In this document: one piece after another, positions 36,457 through 44,353 of the stretch
Position numbering within the stretch: position 1 is the first letter of the stretch
Layout: each line of letters begins with the position of its first letter
NCBI GenBank assembly: GCA_035651815.1
Contig: DASRFB010000022.1
Span: 1-63,788 of the forward strand
DNA length: 63,788 nt
Reading direction: 5' to 3'
Source: VBDM01 sp035651815
GTDB lineage: Bacteria > Pseudomonadota > Gammaproteobacteria > Burkholderiales > SG8-39
The notes under the pieces: generated by a model
What the model was told of the DNA's origin: nothing
The model's database searches: none
What the model saw: the letters and a program-made list of their open reading frames with translations, nothing else
Translations under genes and position numbers: made by a program

Positions 36457-37704
36457 ATGCACTGGTTCACCGCGCTCTTCCTGCTGGCGCTCGCGATCTC
36501 CACCGCGACGCGGCTGTGGCTCGCGCTGCGTCAGCTGCGCCACGTGACGCGCGAGCGCCGCGCGGTTCCGCCGGGATTCGAAGACCGCATCCCTCTTTCC
36601 GCGCATCAGAAAGCGGCCGACTACACGGTCGCGAAGACGCGGCTCGGCCTGCTCGAGACCGCCGTGGGCGCGCTCGTGGTGCTCGCGTTCACCGTCGGCG
36701 GCGGGCTGCAGCGGCTGATCGAAGCCTGGTCCGCCGTGCTCGATCCCGCGGGCTACGCGCACGGCGTCGCGCTCGTGGTGTCGGTCGTGCTCGTCTCGAG
36801 CCTCGTCGACCTGCCGTTCAGCGCGGTGCGCGCCTTCGTCATCGAGCAGCGCTTCGGCTTCAACCGCATGACGCCGGCGCTCTTCGCCGCGGACCTCGCG
36901 AAACAGGCGATGCTCAGCGCGCTCCTCGGCATCCCGCTGCTCTTCTGCGTGCTCTGGCTCATGACGCGCGCCGGCGAGGCGTGGTGGCTGTACGCGTGGC
37001 TGACGTGGGTCGGGTTCAGCCTGGTCGTTCACTTCCTCTATCCCACCGTGTTCGCGCGCTGGTTCAACAAGTTCTCACCCCTCGCCGACGCGACGCTGAA
37101 GGCGCGCATCGAGGCGCTGCTCGCCAAGTGCGGGTTCCGCGCGAAAGGCCTGTTCGTCATGGACGGCTCGAAGCGCTCCAGCCACGGCAACGCCTACTTC
37201 ACCGGCTTCGGCGCAGCGAAGCGCATCGTGCTGTTCGATACGCTGATCTCGCGCCTCCAGCCTCCCGAGATCGAAGCGGTGCTCGCGCACGAGCTCGGCC
37301 ATTACTCGCTGCACCACATCTGGAAGCGGATGCTGCTGGTCTTCGCCGGCAGTCTCGCGACGCTGTGGCTGCTCGGCTGGCTCGCCGATCAGGATTGGTT
37401 CTACGCGGGCCTCGGCGTGCAGACCCCCGGAACGGCCGTGGCGCTGCTGCTCTTCTTCATGGCGGTGCCGGCATTCGCCTTCCCGCTGCACCCGCTCGCC
37501 AGCCTGTACTCGCGCAAGCACGAGTACGAGGCCGACGCCTACGCTGCGCGGCACGCGGATGCCGCGGAGCTCGCGCGCGCGCTGGTGAAGCTCTACGAGG
37601 ACAACGCCGCCACGCTGACGCCGGACCCGCTGCACTCGGCGTTTTACGATTCGCATCCGCCAGCGGTGCACCGCATCGCGCGGCTGCAGACCCTCGGAGC
37701 CTGA
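36457..37704 (+). CDS. M48-family (Ste24-like) membrane metalloprotease
   Basis: 415 residues with several TM helices. The zinc site AVLAHELGHYSLHHIWK and the third ligand region SRKHEYEADAYAARHA are intact, as in CAAX-prenyl-protease-1-type M48 peptidases. IEQRFGFNRMTPALFAADLAKQ is the family's Ste24 N-terminal motif. Bacterial relatives take part in membrane-protein quality control, and prenyl substrates are not expected. It precedes the pterin dehydratase by two bases. Confidence 0.9.
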   Translation: MHWFTALFLLALAISTATRLWLALRQLRHVTRERRAVPPGFEDRIPLSAHQKAADYTVAKTRLGLLETAVGALVVLAFTVGGGLQRLIEAWSAVLDPAGYAHGVALVVSVVLVSSLVDLPFSAVRAFVIEQRFGFNRMTPALFAADLAKQAMLSALLGIPLLFCVLWLMTRAGEAWWLYAWLTWVGFSLVVHFLYPTVFARWFNKFSPLADATLKARIEALLAKCGFRAKGLFVMDGSKRSSHGNAYFTGFGAAKRIVLFDTLISRLQPPEIEAVLAHELGHYSLHHIWKRMLLVFAGSLATLWLLGWLADQDWFYAGLGVQTPGTAVALLLFFMAVPAFAFPLHPLASLYSRKHEYEADAYAARHADAAELARALVKLYEDNAATLTPDPLHSAFYDSHPPAVHRIARLQTLGA

Positions 37705-37706
37705 TC

Positions 37707-38036
37707 ATGACGCGCCTCGCCGACGAGCATTGCCGGGCGCTCCCCGCCGGCACCGCGCCGCTCTCCCGGTCCGAGATCGATGCGCTGCTCGCCGACGTCC
37801 CGGGCTGGAGCTACGACGGCCGCGTGATCTCGAAGTCGTATTCGTTCGAGGACTACCATCGCACGATGGCGTTCGTGAACGCGATCGCCTGGATCGCGCA
37901 CCGCGAGGACCATCATCCCGACCTCGCCGTCGGCTACAATCGCTGCCGCGTGGAGTTCAGCACGCACTCCGTCGGCGGGATATCTCGGAACGATTTCATT
38001 TGCGCGGCGAGGATAGAGCGGCTGCTGAGCCGGTGA
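37707..38036 (+). CDS. phhB: pterin-4a-carbinolamine dehydratase
   Basis: 109 residues. The catalytic core is VISKSYSFEDYHRTMAFVNAIAWIAHREDHHPDLAVGYNRCRVEFSTHSVGGIS, with the HxxHHP pair and the distal His used to dehydrate 4a-hydroxytetrahydropterin. In bacteria it usually supports phenylalanine hydroxylase, which is not in the window. Its TGA overlaps the GTG of rsgA by four bases. Confidence 0.9.
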   Translation: MTRLADEHCRALPAGTAPLSRSEIDALLADVPGWSYDGRVISKSYSFEDYHRTMAFVNAIAWIAHREDHHPDLAVGYNRCRVEFSTHSVGGISRNDFICAARIERLLSR

Positions 38037-38920
38037 GTCCCGCGGCCCTGGTCTCGGGCCGCGTGGTCGCCGCGTACGGCCGGCGCTTTCTCGTCGACAC
38101 CGGTTCGGAAATCCGCTCCTGCATCGTGCGCGGCCGCACGAGCGAGGTGGTGTGCGGCGACCGCGTCGCGCTGCGCCCCGCGGAAGCCGATGGCGGCGTG
38201 ATCGAAGCGGTCGACCCGCGCTCGTCGCTGTTCCTGCGCTCCGCGCCGCACCGCGCCAAGCCGATCGCCGCCAACGCCACCCAGGTCGCCGTCGTGGTCG
38301 CGACCGATCCGAGCTTCTCCGACGAATTGATCGCGCGCGTGCTCGCCGCGGCCGAGCACCAGCGCCTGAAGTCGTGCATCGTGCTGAACAAGGTCGACCT
38401 GCCGGCGGGAACGGCGCACGAGCGTCTCGAGCCCTTCGCTCGCGCGGGCTGCCGCGTCGTCGAGACCAGCGCGCTCGGCGACATCGCCGCCCTGCGCGGG
38501 GCGCTGCGCGGGGAGACCACGCTGCTCATCGGGCAGTCCGGGATGGGAAAGTCGACGCTGGTCAACGCGCTCGTGCCCGCGGCGCAGGCGAAGACGCGCG
38601 AGATCTCGAAGTTCCTCGCGTCCGGGCGGCACACGACCACCAGCGTGACGCTGTACCGGCTCGACGCGGAAAGCGCGATCGTGGACGCGCCCGGGATGCA
38701 GGAGTTCGGCCTCGCGCACCTGACACCCGTCGACGTCGAGCGCGGATTCGTCGAGTTCGCGCCTTTCCTCGGTCAATGCCGCTTTCCGGACTGCCGCCAC
38801 GGGAGCGAGCCCGGATGCGCGCTCGCGGCCGCGGCGCAGGACGCGCGCATCCACCCGCGCCGGCTCGAGCTCTTCCGGCGCATCGTCGCGGCCGAGCGCG
38901 CGCCGGGGTCCGCCCGGTGA
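38033..38920 (+). CDS. rsgA: small ribosomal subunit biogenesis GTPase RsgA
   Basis: 295 residues, GTG start overlapping the previous stop. The circular permutation is visible: an OB domain (1-70), then G4 NKVDLP, G1 IGQSGMGKSTLVNAL, switch I TTTSVTLYRL and G3 VDAPGMQEFG. The C-terminal zinc knuckle CRFPDCRHGSEPGC is complete. It matures the 30S subunit, and ppGpp inhibits the family. Adjacent to orn, as in many proteobacteria, though in the opposite direction. Confidence 0.93.
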   Translation: MSPAALVSGRVVAAYGRRFLVDTGSEIRSCIVRGRTSEVVCGDRVALRPAEADGGVIEAVDPRSSLFLRSAPHRAKPIAANATQVAVVVATDPSFSDELIARVLAAAEHQRLKSCIVLNKVDLPAGTAHERLEPFARAGCRVVETSALGDIAALRGALRGETTLLIGQSGMGKSTLVNALVPAAQAKTREISKFLASGRHTTTSVTLYRLDAESAIVDAPGMQEFGLAHLTPVDVERGFVEFAPFLGQCRFPDCRHGSEPGCALAAAAQDARIHPRRLELFRRIVAAERAPGSAR

Positions 38921-39222
38921 GAGTCGTCTTTTCCTCGCTCAACCTGGTCGAGCTGCATCATCTCAAGAACCTGCTCGAGTCCGCGGGCATCCGCTGCCGC
39001 ATCGAGCGCGAGCTGCTCGCGCGCCTCGCGGGCGAGATACCGTTTCCGGAGTGCGCGGCGAGGCTGGTGGTCGATCGCCCCGAGGACGAGGCGGCCGCCG
39101 AGGAGATCGTGCGCGATTTCGGCCGTCCCCGGCGGCCCGGCGCGCCGTGGACCTGCGCGGGCTGCGGCGAGCGGCTGGAGGGTCAGTTCACCGCGTGCTG
39201 GCGCTGCGGCGCCTCGCGCTGA
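38917..39222 (+). CDS. DUF2007 domain protein with C-terminal zinc ribbon
   Basis: 101 residues, GTG at 38917 overlapping the rsgA stop by four bases. The N-half VVFSSLNLVELHHLKNLLESAGIRCRI is the DUF2007 (PII-like putative signal-transducing) pattern. It is followed by PWTCAGCGERLEGQFTACWRCGASR, a treble CxxC/CxxC zinc ribbon. The function is unknown. The link to rsgA and the metal ribbon suggest a ribosome- or nucleic-acid-related role, but only as inference. Confidence 0.7.
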   Translation: MRVVFSSLNLVELHHLKNLLESAGIRCRIERELLARLAGEIPFPECAARLVVDRPEDEAAAEEIVRDFGRPRRPGAPWTCAGCGERLEGQFTACWRCGASR

Positions 39223-39230
39223 AGCACGCT

Positions 39231-40151
39231 TCAGCGGACAACGGTGGCCAACCCGAGGAGCAGCAGCAGCATCAGCCACAGGATCAGCGCGCGCCACACC
39301 AGCCCGATGGCGCTGTCGAGGAAACCCGTGTCCGCGTCGTCGCCGACGCCGAGGGGCGGGCGGTCGACGAGGCCGCCGTGCTCGGAGACCGGCATGCCGA
39401 GCTTGACGCCCATCGCGCCCGCGCCCGCCGCCAGCACGATGCCGAGCCCCGGATCGGGCCAGCTCGCCGCCTGCGTGCGCCAGCAGTAGACCGCGTCCTC
39501 GAAGTCGCCGACGATCGCGAAGCTTACCGCCGTCGCGCGCAACGCCGGCCATTCGAGCAGCGCCAGCGCGCGCGCCGAGAACCGGCCGAACGGGCCGGTG
39601 TCGGTGTGCGCGCCGGCCCAGCGCCGCTTGAGGAAAACCGCGAGCCGGTACAGGACCGCGCCGCTCGGGCCCGGCAGCAGCACGAACCAGAGCACCACCC
39701 CGAACACGTGGCGGTGCGAGGCGACCAGCGCCTGCTCGATCGTGATGCGAACCAGCGCCTCGCGGTCCAGCTCGTCGCAGCGCTGGCCGAGCCACTGCGA
39801 CAGCACGTCGCGCGCGCGCGCGATATCGTCCTGCTTGAGCGCGAGATGGATCTCGGTGAAGTGATGGCTGAACTGGCGGAAACCCATCGTGAAGTAGAGC
39901 GCCACGACGTTGAAGGCGAGCGCGAGCAGCGGACTCACGCGCCACAGGAGCGCGTAGACAGCCCAGGTCGCGAGCACCGGCGGCAGCACCGCGATCAGCC
40001 AGGCGATCGCGCCGTGCTCGGCCTCGCCGGCGTTGAACTGCTGCTCGAGGAACATCGCGTAGCGCGCCGCGAGCGAGAACAGGTAGCGCCGCTCGACCAG
40101 CGGACGCCATTGCTCGAGCAGCAGCGCGGCGACGAGCGCGGCGAGGCTCAT
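39231..40151 (-). CDS. CobD/CbiB-like (AmpE-related) integral membrane protein
   Basis: 306 residues with hydrophobic helices at about 1-10, 50-85, 150-170 and 285-303. ALLLEQWRPLVERR, MGFRQFSHHFTEIHLALKQDDIARARDVLSQWLGQ and ALVASHRHVFGVVLWFVLLPGPSGAVLYRLA resemble the betaproteobacterial CobD/CbiB family, which is related to the adenosylcobinamide-phosphate synthase. No other cobalamin gene is present, so a role in B12 synthesis is doubtful. It is downstream of the NUDIX gene on the same strand. Confidence 0.65.
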   Translation of the reverse strand: MSLAALVAALLLEQWRPLVERRYLFSLAARYAMFLEQQFNAGEAEHGAIAWLIAVLPPVLATWAVYALLWRVSPLLALAFNVVALYFTMGFRQFSHHFTEIHLALKQDDIARARDVLSQWLGQRCDELDREALVRITIEQALVASHRHVFGVVLWFVLLPGPSGAVLYRLAVFLKRRWAGAHTDTGPFGRFSARALALLEWPALRATAVSFAIVGDFEDAVYCWRTQAASWPDPGLGIVLAAGAGAMGVKLGMPVSEHGGLVDRPPLGVGDDADTGFLDSAIGLVWRALILWLMLLLLLGLATVVR

Positions 40152-40157
40152 GCCGCT

Positions 40158-40784
40158 CTAGGCCCGCAGGAAGCCGTACAGGTTCATGAGCATCCCGGCG
40201 GTCGCGCCCCAGATGTAGTACTCGCGGAAGGGCATCGCGTAATAGCGCCGGCGCTTGCCTTCCTGCAGCACGGTGTTGCGCAGATGGTTCGCCGGGTCGA
40301 GCAGGAACGCGAGCGGCACCTCGAAGATCTCGGCGACCTCGAACGGGTCGGGGCGCAGGTCGAGGGGCGGCGACACGAGCGCGACGACCGGCGTCACGCG
40401 GTAGCCCGTCACGGTCACGTACTCGGGCAGCCGCCCGAGCAGCTCGGCGCGCTCTTGCGCGAGCCCGATCTCCTCCTGCGCCTCGCGCAGCGCCGTGGCC
40501 TCGAGCGAGGCGTCGCCCGGCTCGACGCGCCCGCCGGGGAAGCTGATCTGGCCGGCGTGGTCCTGCAGGTGCGGGGTGCGGCGGGTGAAGAGGACGGTGA
40601 GAGCGTCGCGGCGCACGACGGGGACGAGGACGGCCGCGGGACGGATCTCCGCGGGGTCCCTCCACAGGTGTCCGTCGCCGGACGCGATCGGCTCGGGGCG
40701 CGCGCTGCGCGCGAACCGGGCGCGCAGCCACGGCTCCGAGCCCGCCTCCTCCGACACTCCCCGGGGTTCTGGTTCTCGACTCAA
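40158..40784 (-). CDS. NUDIX hydrolase, CoA pyrophosphatase-like
   Basis: 208 residues. The NUDIX box is GGRVEPGDASLEATALREAQEEIGL, with all catalytic residues, and the upstream UPF0035 element LFTRRTPHLQDHAGQISFPGG is typical of coenzyme A diphosphatases (NudL). AYMPFREY-like YYAMPFREYYIWGATAGMLMNLYGFL at the end fits too. It removes CoA derivatives in the cytosol. Its start lies about 50 bases from the iminopeptidase gene's stop. Confidence 0.87.
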   Translation of the reverse strand: MSREPEPRGVSEEAGSEPWLRARFARSARPEPIASGDGHLWRDPAEIRPAAVLVPVVRRDALTVLFTRRTPHLQDHAGQISFPGGRVEPGDASLEATALREAQEEIGLAQERAELLGRLPEYVTVTGYRVTPVVALVSPPLDLRPDPFEVAEIFEVPLAFLLDPANHLRNTVLQEGKRRRYYAMPFREYYIWGATAGMLMNLYGFLRA

Positions 40785-40835
40785 GGTCCCGCTATTCTAT
40801 CGGGGCCGCCGGATGCGCACCCGTCCGAGCCGGTC

Positions 40836-41786
40836 CTAGAACGAACCGCCCGACTTGAAGCGCTCGGTCGCCTCGATCACCTCGCTCTGGATCCCCGGCT
40901 CCCACACCGAGTGCCCCGCGTCGAGCACCATGCGGAAGACGGCCTCGGGCCACGCGGCGTGCAGCTCGTGCGCAGTGACCGCCGGGCACACCATGTCGTA
41001 GCGGCCCTGGACGATGATCCCCGGGATGCGCCGCAGGCGTCCGGCGTTCGCGAGCAGCGAGTCCGGCGGCAGGAAGATGTCGTTCATGAAGTAGTGCGCT
41101 TCCATGCGCGCGAGGCCGAGCGCGACCCCGTCGCTCGCGAAGTACGCGACCGTCTCGTCGCTCGGCATCAGCGTCGAGCACGATCCCTCGTACACGCTCC
41201 ACGAGCGCGCCGCGGGCATGTGCACCGCGGGATCGGGATCGACCAGGCGCCGGTGGTAATTCACGAGCAGGTCGGAGCGCTCGTCCGGCGGCAGGAATCC
41301 CGCGAAACGCTCCCAGGGCTCGGGGTAGACGTTGCGCAGCCCGTACAGGAACCAGTCGATCTCGCTCCTGCGGCAGAGGAAAATCCCCCGCAGCACGAGC
41401 CCGAGGCAGCGCTCGGGGTGATGCTCGGCGTACGCGATCGCGAGCGTGCTGCCCCACGACCCGCCGAACACCAGCCAGCGCTCGACGCCCAGGTGCCGGC
41501 GCAGCGTCTCGAGGTCCGCGATGAGATGCGGCGTCGTGTTGTCGCGCAGCTCGCCGAGCGGCGTCGAGCGGCCCGACCCGCGCTGGTCGTAGACGACGAT
41601 GCGGTAGGCGTCGGGGTCGAACAACCGCCGGTGCTTGGTCGAGCTGCCCGCGCCGGGTCCGCCGTGCAGGAACACGACCGGGATCCCGCGCGGGCTGCCG
41701 CACTCCTCCCAGTACATCGAGTGGACGGCGTCGAGCCGCAGCATACCGCTCGAGCGCGGCTCGATCTCCGGGTAGAGCGCGGTCAT
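40836..41786 (-). CDS. pip: proline iminopeptidase
   Basis: 316 residues. An alpha/beta hydrolase with HGGPGAGSS (oxyanion loop), YDQRGSGRSTPLGELRDNTTPHLIADLETLR, nucleophile elbow VFGGSWGSTLAIAYAEHHPE, and Asp/His in IVQGRYDMVCP and VLDAGHSVWEP. It releases N-terminal proline from peptides (S33 family). It stands between the quinone oxidoreductase and the NUDIX gene on the minus strand and its start is five bases after the former's stop. Confidence 0.9.
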   Translation of the reverse strand: MTALYPEIEPRSSGMLRLDAVHSMYWEECGSPRGIPVVFLHGGPGAGSSTKHRRLFDPDAYRIVVYDQRGSGRSTPLGELRDNTTPHLIADLETLRRHLGVERWLVFGGSWGSTLAIAYAEHHPERCLGLVLRGIFLCRRSEIDWFLYGLRNVYPEPWERFAGFLPPDERSDLLVNYHRRLVDPDPAVHMPAARSWSVYEGSCSTLMPSDETVAYFASDGVALGLARMEAHYFMNDIFLPPDSLLANAGRLRRIPGIIVQGRYDMVCPAVTAHELHAAWPEAVFRMVLDAGHSVWEPGIQSEVIEATERFKSGGSF

Positions 41787-41790
41787 CCGG

Positions 41791-42768
41791 TCAGGGAGTG
41801 AAGATCACCGACCCCGTGGTCTTGCGCGACTCGAGATCGCGGTGCGCCTGCACCGCGTCCTTCAGCGCATACTTGTGGCTCACCTCGATCTTCACCTTGC
41901 CCGATTTCACGAAGTCGAACAGCTCGTTCGTCAGCGCGACCAGGTCCTCGCGCTTCGCGGCGTAGGTGTTCAGCGTCGGCCGCGTGACGTAGAGCGAGCC
42001 CTTCGCGGCGAGAACGCCGAGGTCGGTCGGGCCGACCGCGCCCGAGGCGTTGCCGAAGCTCACCATCAGCCCGCGCGGCCGCAGGCAGTCGAGCGACTGC
42101 ATGAACGTGTCCTTGCCCACGCCGTCGTAGACCACCGGGACCCCCTTGCCGTCGGTCAGCGCCTTCACGCGCTCGACGAAGTTCTCGCGCGTGTATACGA
42201 TCGTGTGATCGCAGCCGTGCGCGCGCGCGAGCTTCGCCTTGTCGTCGGAGCCGACCGTGCCGATGACGGTGGCGCCGATCGCCTTCGCCATCTGGCAGGC
42301 GATCAGGCCGACGCCGCCCGCCGCGGCGTGGAAGAGGATGGTGTCGCCGCGCTGCACCTTGTACGTCTGCCGCAGGAGATAGGTCGCGGTGCAGCCCTTC
42401 AGCATCATCGCCGCGCCGGTCTCGAAGGAGATGCCCTCGGGCAGCACGACCAGGCGCTCGGCGGGCATGTTGCGTACCTCGGCGTAGGCGCCGATCGGTC
42501 CTCCGGTATAGGCGACGCGGTCGCCCGCCTTCACGTGCGCGACGCCCGGCCCCACCGCCTCGACGACGCCCGCACCTTCGTTGCCCATGCCCGAGGGCAG
42601 CGCGATCTTGTACAGGCCGCCGCGCTGATAGGTGTCGAGGTAGTTCAGGCCGACCGCCTTGTGGCGCACGCGCGCCTCGCCCGGGCCGGGATCGCCGACC
42701 TGCACGTCCTCCCACTGCATCACCTCGGGGCCGCCCTGCTTCTGGATTCGAATCGCCTTCGGCATCAC
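41791..42768 (-). CDS. qor: NADPH:quinone oxidoreductase, zeta-crystallin type
   Basis: 325 residues. MDR-superfamily, zinc-independent: GPEVMQWEDVQVGDPGPGEARVRHKAVGLNYLDTYQRGG, PLPSGMGNEGAGVVEAVG, HAAAGGVGLIACQMAKAIGATVIGTVGSDDKA (NADPH-binding AxxGGVG) and a C-terminal VEAHRDLESRKTTGS-like end. It reduces quinones in the cytoplasm. AGGAGG is six bases before the ATG. It forms a minus-strand series with pip and the FIST gene. Confidence 0.9.
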   Translation of the reverse strand: MMPKAIRIQKQGGPEVMQWEDVQVGDPGPGEARVRHKAVGLNYLDTYQRGGLYKIALPSGMGNEGAGVVEAVGPGVAHVKAGDRVAYTGGPIGAYAEVRNMPAERLVVLPEGISFETGAAMMLKGCTATYLLRQTYKVQRGDTILFHAAAGGVGLIACQMAKAIGATVIGTVGSDDKAKLARAHGCDHTIVYTRENFVERVKALTDGKGVPVVYDGVGKDTFMQSLDCLRPRGLMVSFGNASGAVGPTDLGVLAAKGSLYVTRPTLNTYAAKREDLVALTNELFDFVKSGKVKIEVSHKYALKDAVQAHRDLESRKTTGSVIFTP

Positions 42769-42790
42769 TCCTCCTGGAGAAAAGCTCGTT

Positions 42791-43924
42791 TCAAACGAAA
42801 AGCGTGAGCACGCCGGTGTAGCCGTAGAGCCGGTCGTGCGAGATTTCGCCGTTGCAGAAGAACCCGACCATGGGGAAATCGCCGAGCTCCTGGCGGATGA
42901 TCTCGAGCTCGGCGGACTTGCGGCCGAACATCTGCGCGCCGCGCCCGATGCACGAGTAGTACAGGCCGCCGCGCGGAACGCCGCGCACCTCGGCGCGCAG
43001 GCCCCTGAGCATGCGCACCAGGTCTTCGCGCGCCGCCTCGCCGTCCCGGCGGCAGAACATGATGCTCATGCCTTCCTCGACCGGCGCCCCGATCGCGAAC
43101 AGCTTGTTCCGCGGATCGATGCCGACGACGTTGCGCGCGAGGTAGTCGCCGGTGTCCGACCCGGGAACCGACAGGCCCACGAGCACGTGGCGCGCCGCGC
43201 GGCCGAGGTCGCGCGCGAGCTCGTCGCCGATCTCCTCGCGAAACACGTCGAGCGCGGGCCGGTCGTCGAGCGCGGCGATCACGTTGCGCTCGCACGCGGT
43301 CACGCGATGGCGCACCGGCGCGTGCGTATCCGAGCGCGTGAGCGGCGCGCAGCCCTGGGTGAGCCGGGTCGCGATCGCGACGTCGGAGGAGAAGATCACG
43401 CCCGAGAGCCCGCCCTGCAGCACCTCGTTCGCGATCTGCACCGTGCGCGTGCGCGAGCTCGACAGCCCGCCGACGAGGAAGCCGCTCTCGACCTTGCGCG
43501 ACATGTCGTCGATCAGCTCGGGGATGTCGGGCGTATGCGGGTCGCCGTGCACGACCGCGAAGTTGCCGGCGAGCGAGCCCGTGACCGTGCGCGTGCCGGC
43601 GCGCGGCGGCCGCTGGCGCCCGGAGAAGACGCGGTAGCAATCGTGCGGAAACGCGCCCAGCATCACCGACATCGCGGGCTCGTCGAGGTATTCGGTGCCG
43701 GTGGCGATCACGCCCACGCCGACCGTGCCGATCCAGTCGTCGACGCCGGTTTCCTCCTTCATGTAGTCGAGGAGCTCGGCGGCATGCGCGGCGTAGTGGT
43801 CGCTGAAATAGAGGAAGCCGAGGTTGGCGCCGCGCGGCGCCGAGCCGAGCGCTTCGGCGCAGCTGCGGGCGGCGTCCTGCCAACGACGCGCCGCCGCGTG
43901 CGCGTGCCGGAACGCGGGGCTCAT
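42791..43924 (-). CDS. FIST N/FIST C domain sensor protein
   Basis: 377 residues made only of the two FIST domains: GANLGFLYFSDHYAAHAAELLDYMKEETGVDDWIGTVGVGVIATG..EP in FIST_N, and AARHVLVGLSVPGSD, GIDPRNKLFAIGAPVEEGMSIMFCRRD, GLYYSCIGRGAQMFG and PMVGFFCNGEI in FIST_C. FIST binds small ligands, proposed to be amino acids, and usually sits beside output domains; here it has none. Its ATG overlaps the PhaM stop (ATGA), so it is coexpressed with the PHA granule protein. Confidence 0.85.
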   Translation of the reverse strand: MSPAFRHAHAAARRWQDAARSCAEALGSAPRGANLGFLYFSDHYAAHAAELLDYMKEETGVDDWIGTVGVGVIATGTEYLDEPAMSVMLGAFPHDCYRVFSGRQRPPRAGTRTVTGSLAGNFAVVHGDPHTPDIPELIDDMSRKVESGFLVGGLSSSRTRTVQIANEVLQGGLSGVIFSSDVAIATRLTQGCAPLTRSDTHAPVRHRVTACERNVIAALDDRPALDVFREEIGDELARDLGRAARHVLVGLSVPGSDTGDYLARNVVGIDPRNKLFAIGAPVEEGMSIMFCRRDGEAAREDLVRMLRGLRAEVRGVPRGGLYYSCIGRGAQMFGRKSAELEIIRQELGDFPMVGFFCNGEISHDRLYGYTGVLTLFV

Positions 43925-44313
43925 TTCTTCTCGGGCTCCTTGTCCTTGCCCGGCTTGGCCGAATGGGGTCCCGCGCTCGTCGACCCCGAGCCCGTCGAAG
44001 GGGTCTGCTGCAGCATCTTCAGCCAGGCCTCGGCGAACCGGCGGCCGGCCTCGCCCGCGTCCGCGTTGCCGGGCGCGCCTTTGCCTTGCGCCGCGCCCTG
44101 CATCGCGGCGAGCGTCGCGCGCTGCATCTCGAGGCCCTGGATCGTCATGCGCAGCGCGGCAAGGTTCATGTTCAGCCAGTTCTCGACCGACTTCAGCTCC
44201 GCGATGCGCCGGTCGACCTCGCCGACATCGAGCGTCGGCGCCATCACGCCCGGCAGGCCCATGGGTGCCCAGAGGCTCTTCATGAATTCGAACGGGTCCG
44301 GAGACTGGCTCAT
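43921..44313 (-). CDS. phaM: PhaM-type polyhydroxyalkanoate granule-associated protein
   Basis: 130 residues. The conserved N-half is PDPFEFMKSLWAPMGLPGVMAPTLDVGEVDRRIAELKSVENWLNMNLAALRMTIQGLEMQRATLAAM. PhaM activates PHA synthase and ties granules to the nucleoid, using a Lys/Pro-rich tail; here the tail is KPGKDKEPEKK, much shorter than the known one. The segment between (TPSTGSGSTSAGPHSAKPG) is coded by an inverted-repeat-rich stretch, 43965-44005. It is coupled to the FIST gene. Confidence 0.83.
   Translation of the reverse strand: MSQSPDPFEFMKSLWAPMGLPGVMAPTLDVGEVDRRIAELKSVENWLNMNLAALRMTIQGLEMQRATLAAMQGAAQGKGAPGNADAGEAGRRFAEAWLKMLQQTPSTGSGSTSAGPHSAKPGKDKEPEKK
43965..44005. repeat. alternating GGGGTC/GACCCC inverted repeat inside phaM
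   Basis: GGGGTC at 43965-43970, GACCCC at 43982-43987 and GGGGTC at 44000-44005, so two nested stem-loop options exist over 41 bases. It resembles the small dispersed palindromes (REP-like) seen in many proteobacterial genomes and lies in the variable linker of the protein without breaking the frame. One copy is visible in this window. Confidence 0.5.
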
Positions 44314-44353
44314 TGGGTTGGCGGGCGGGGCGGTGCTGCGGGGCGCTTCCAGT

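Noticed and set aside
39231..40151. A cobalamin biosynthesis locus that would support the EutA-like genes.
   Set aside because: Only a CobD/CbiB-like membrane protein is present, 11 kb or more away, with no other cob or cbi gene; this family has non-B12 relatives (AmpE).
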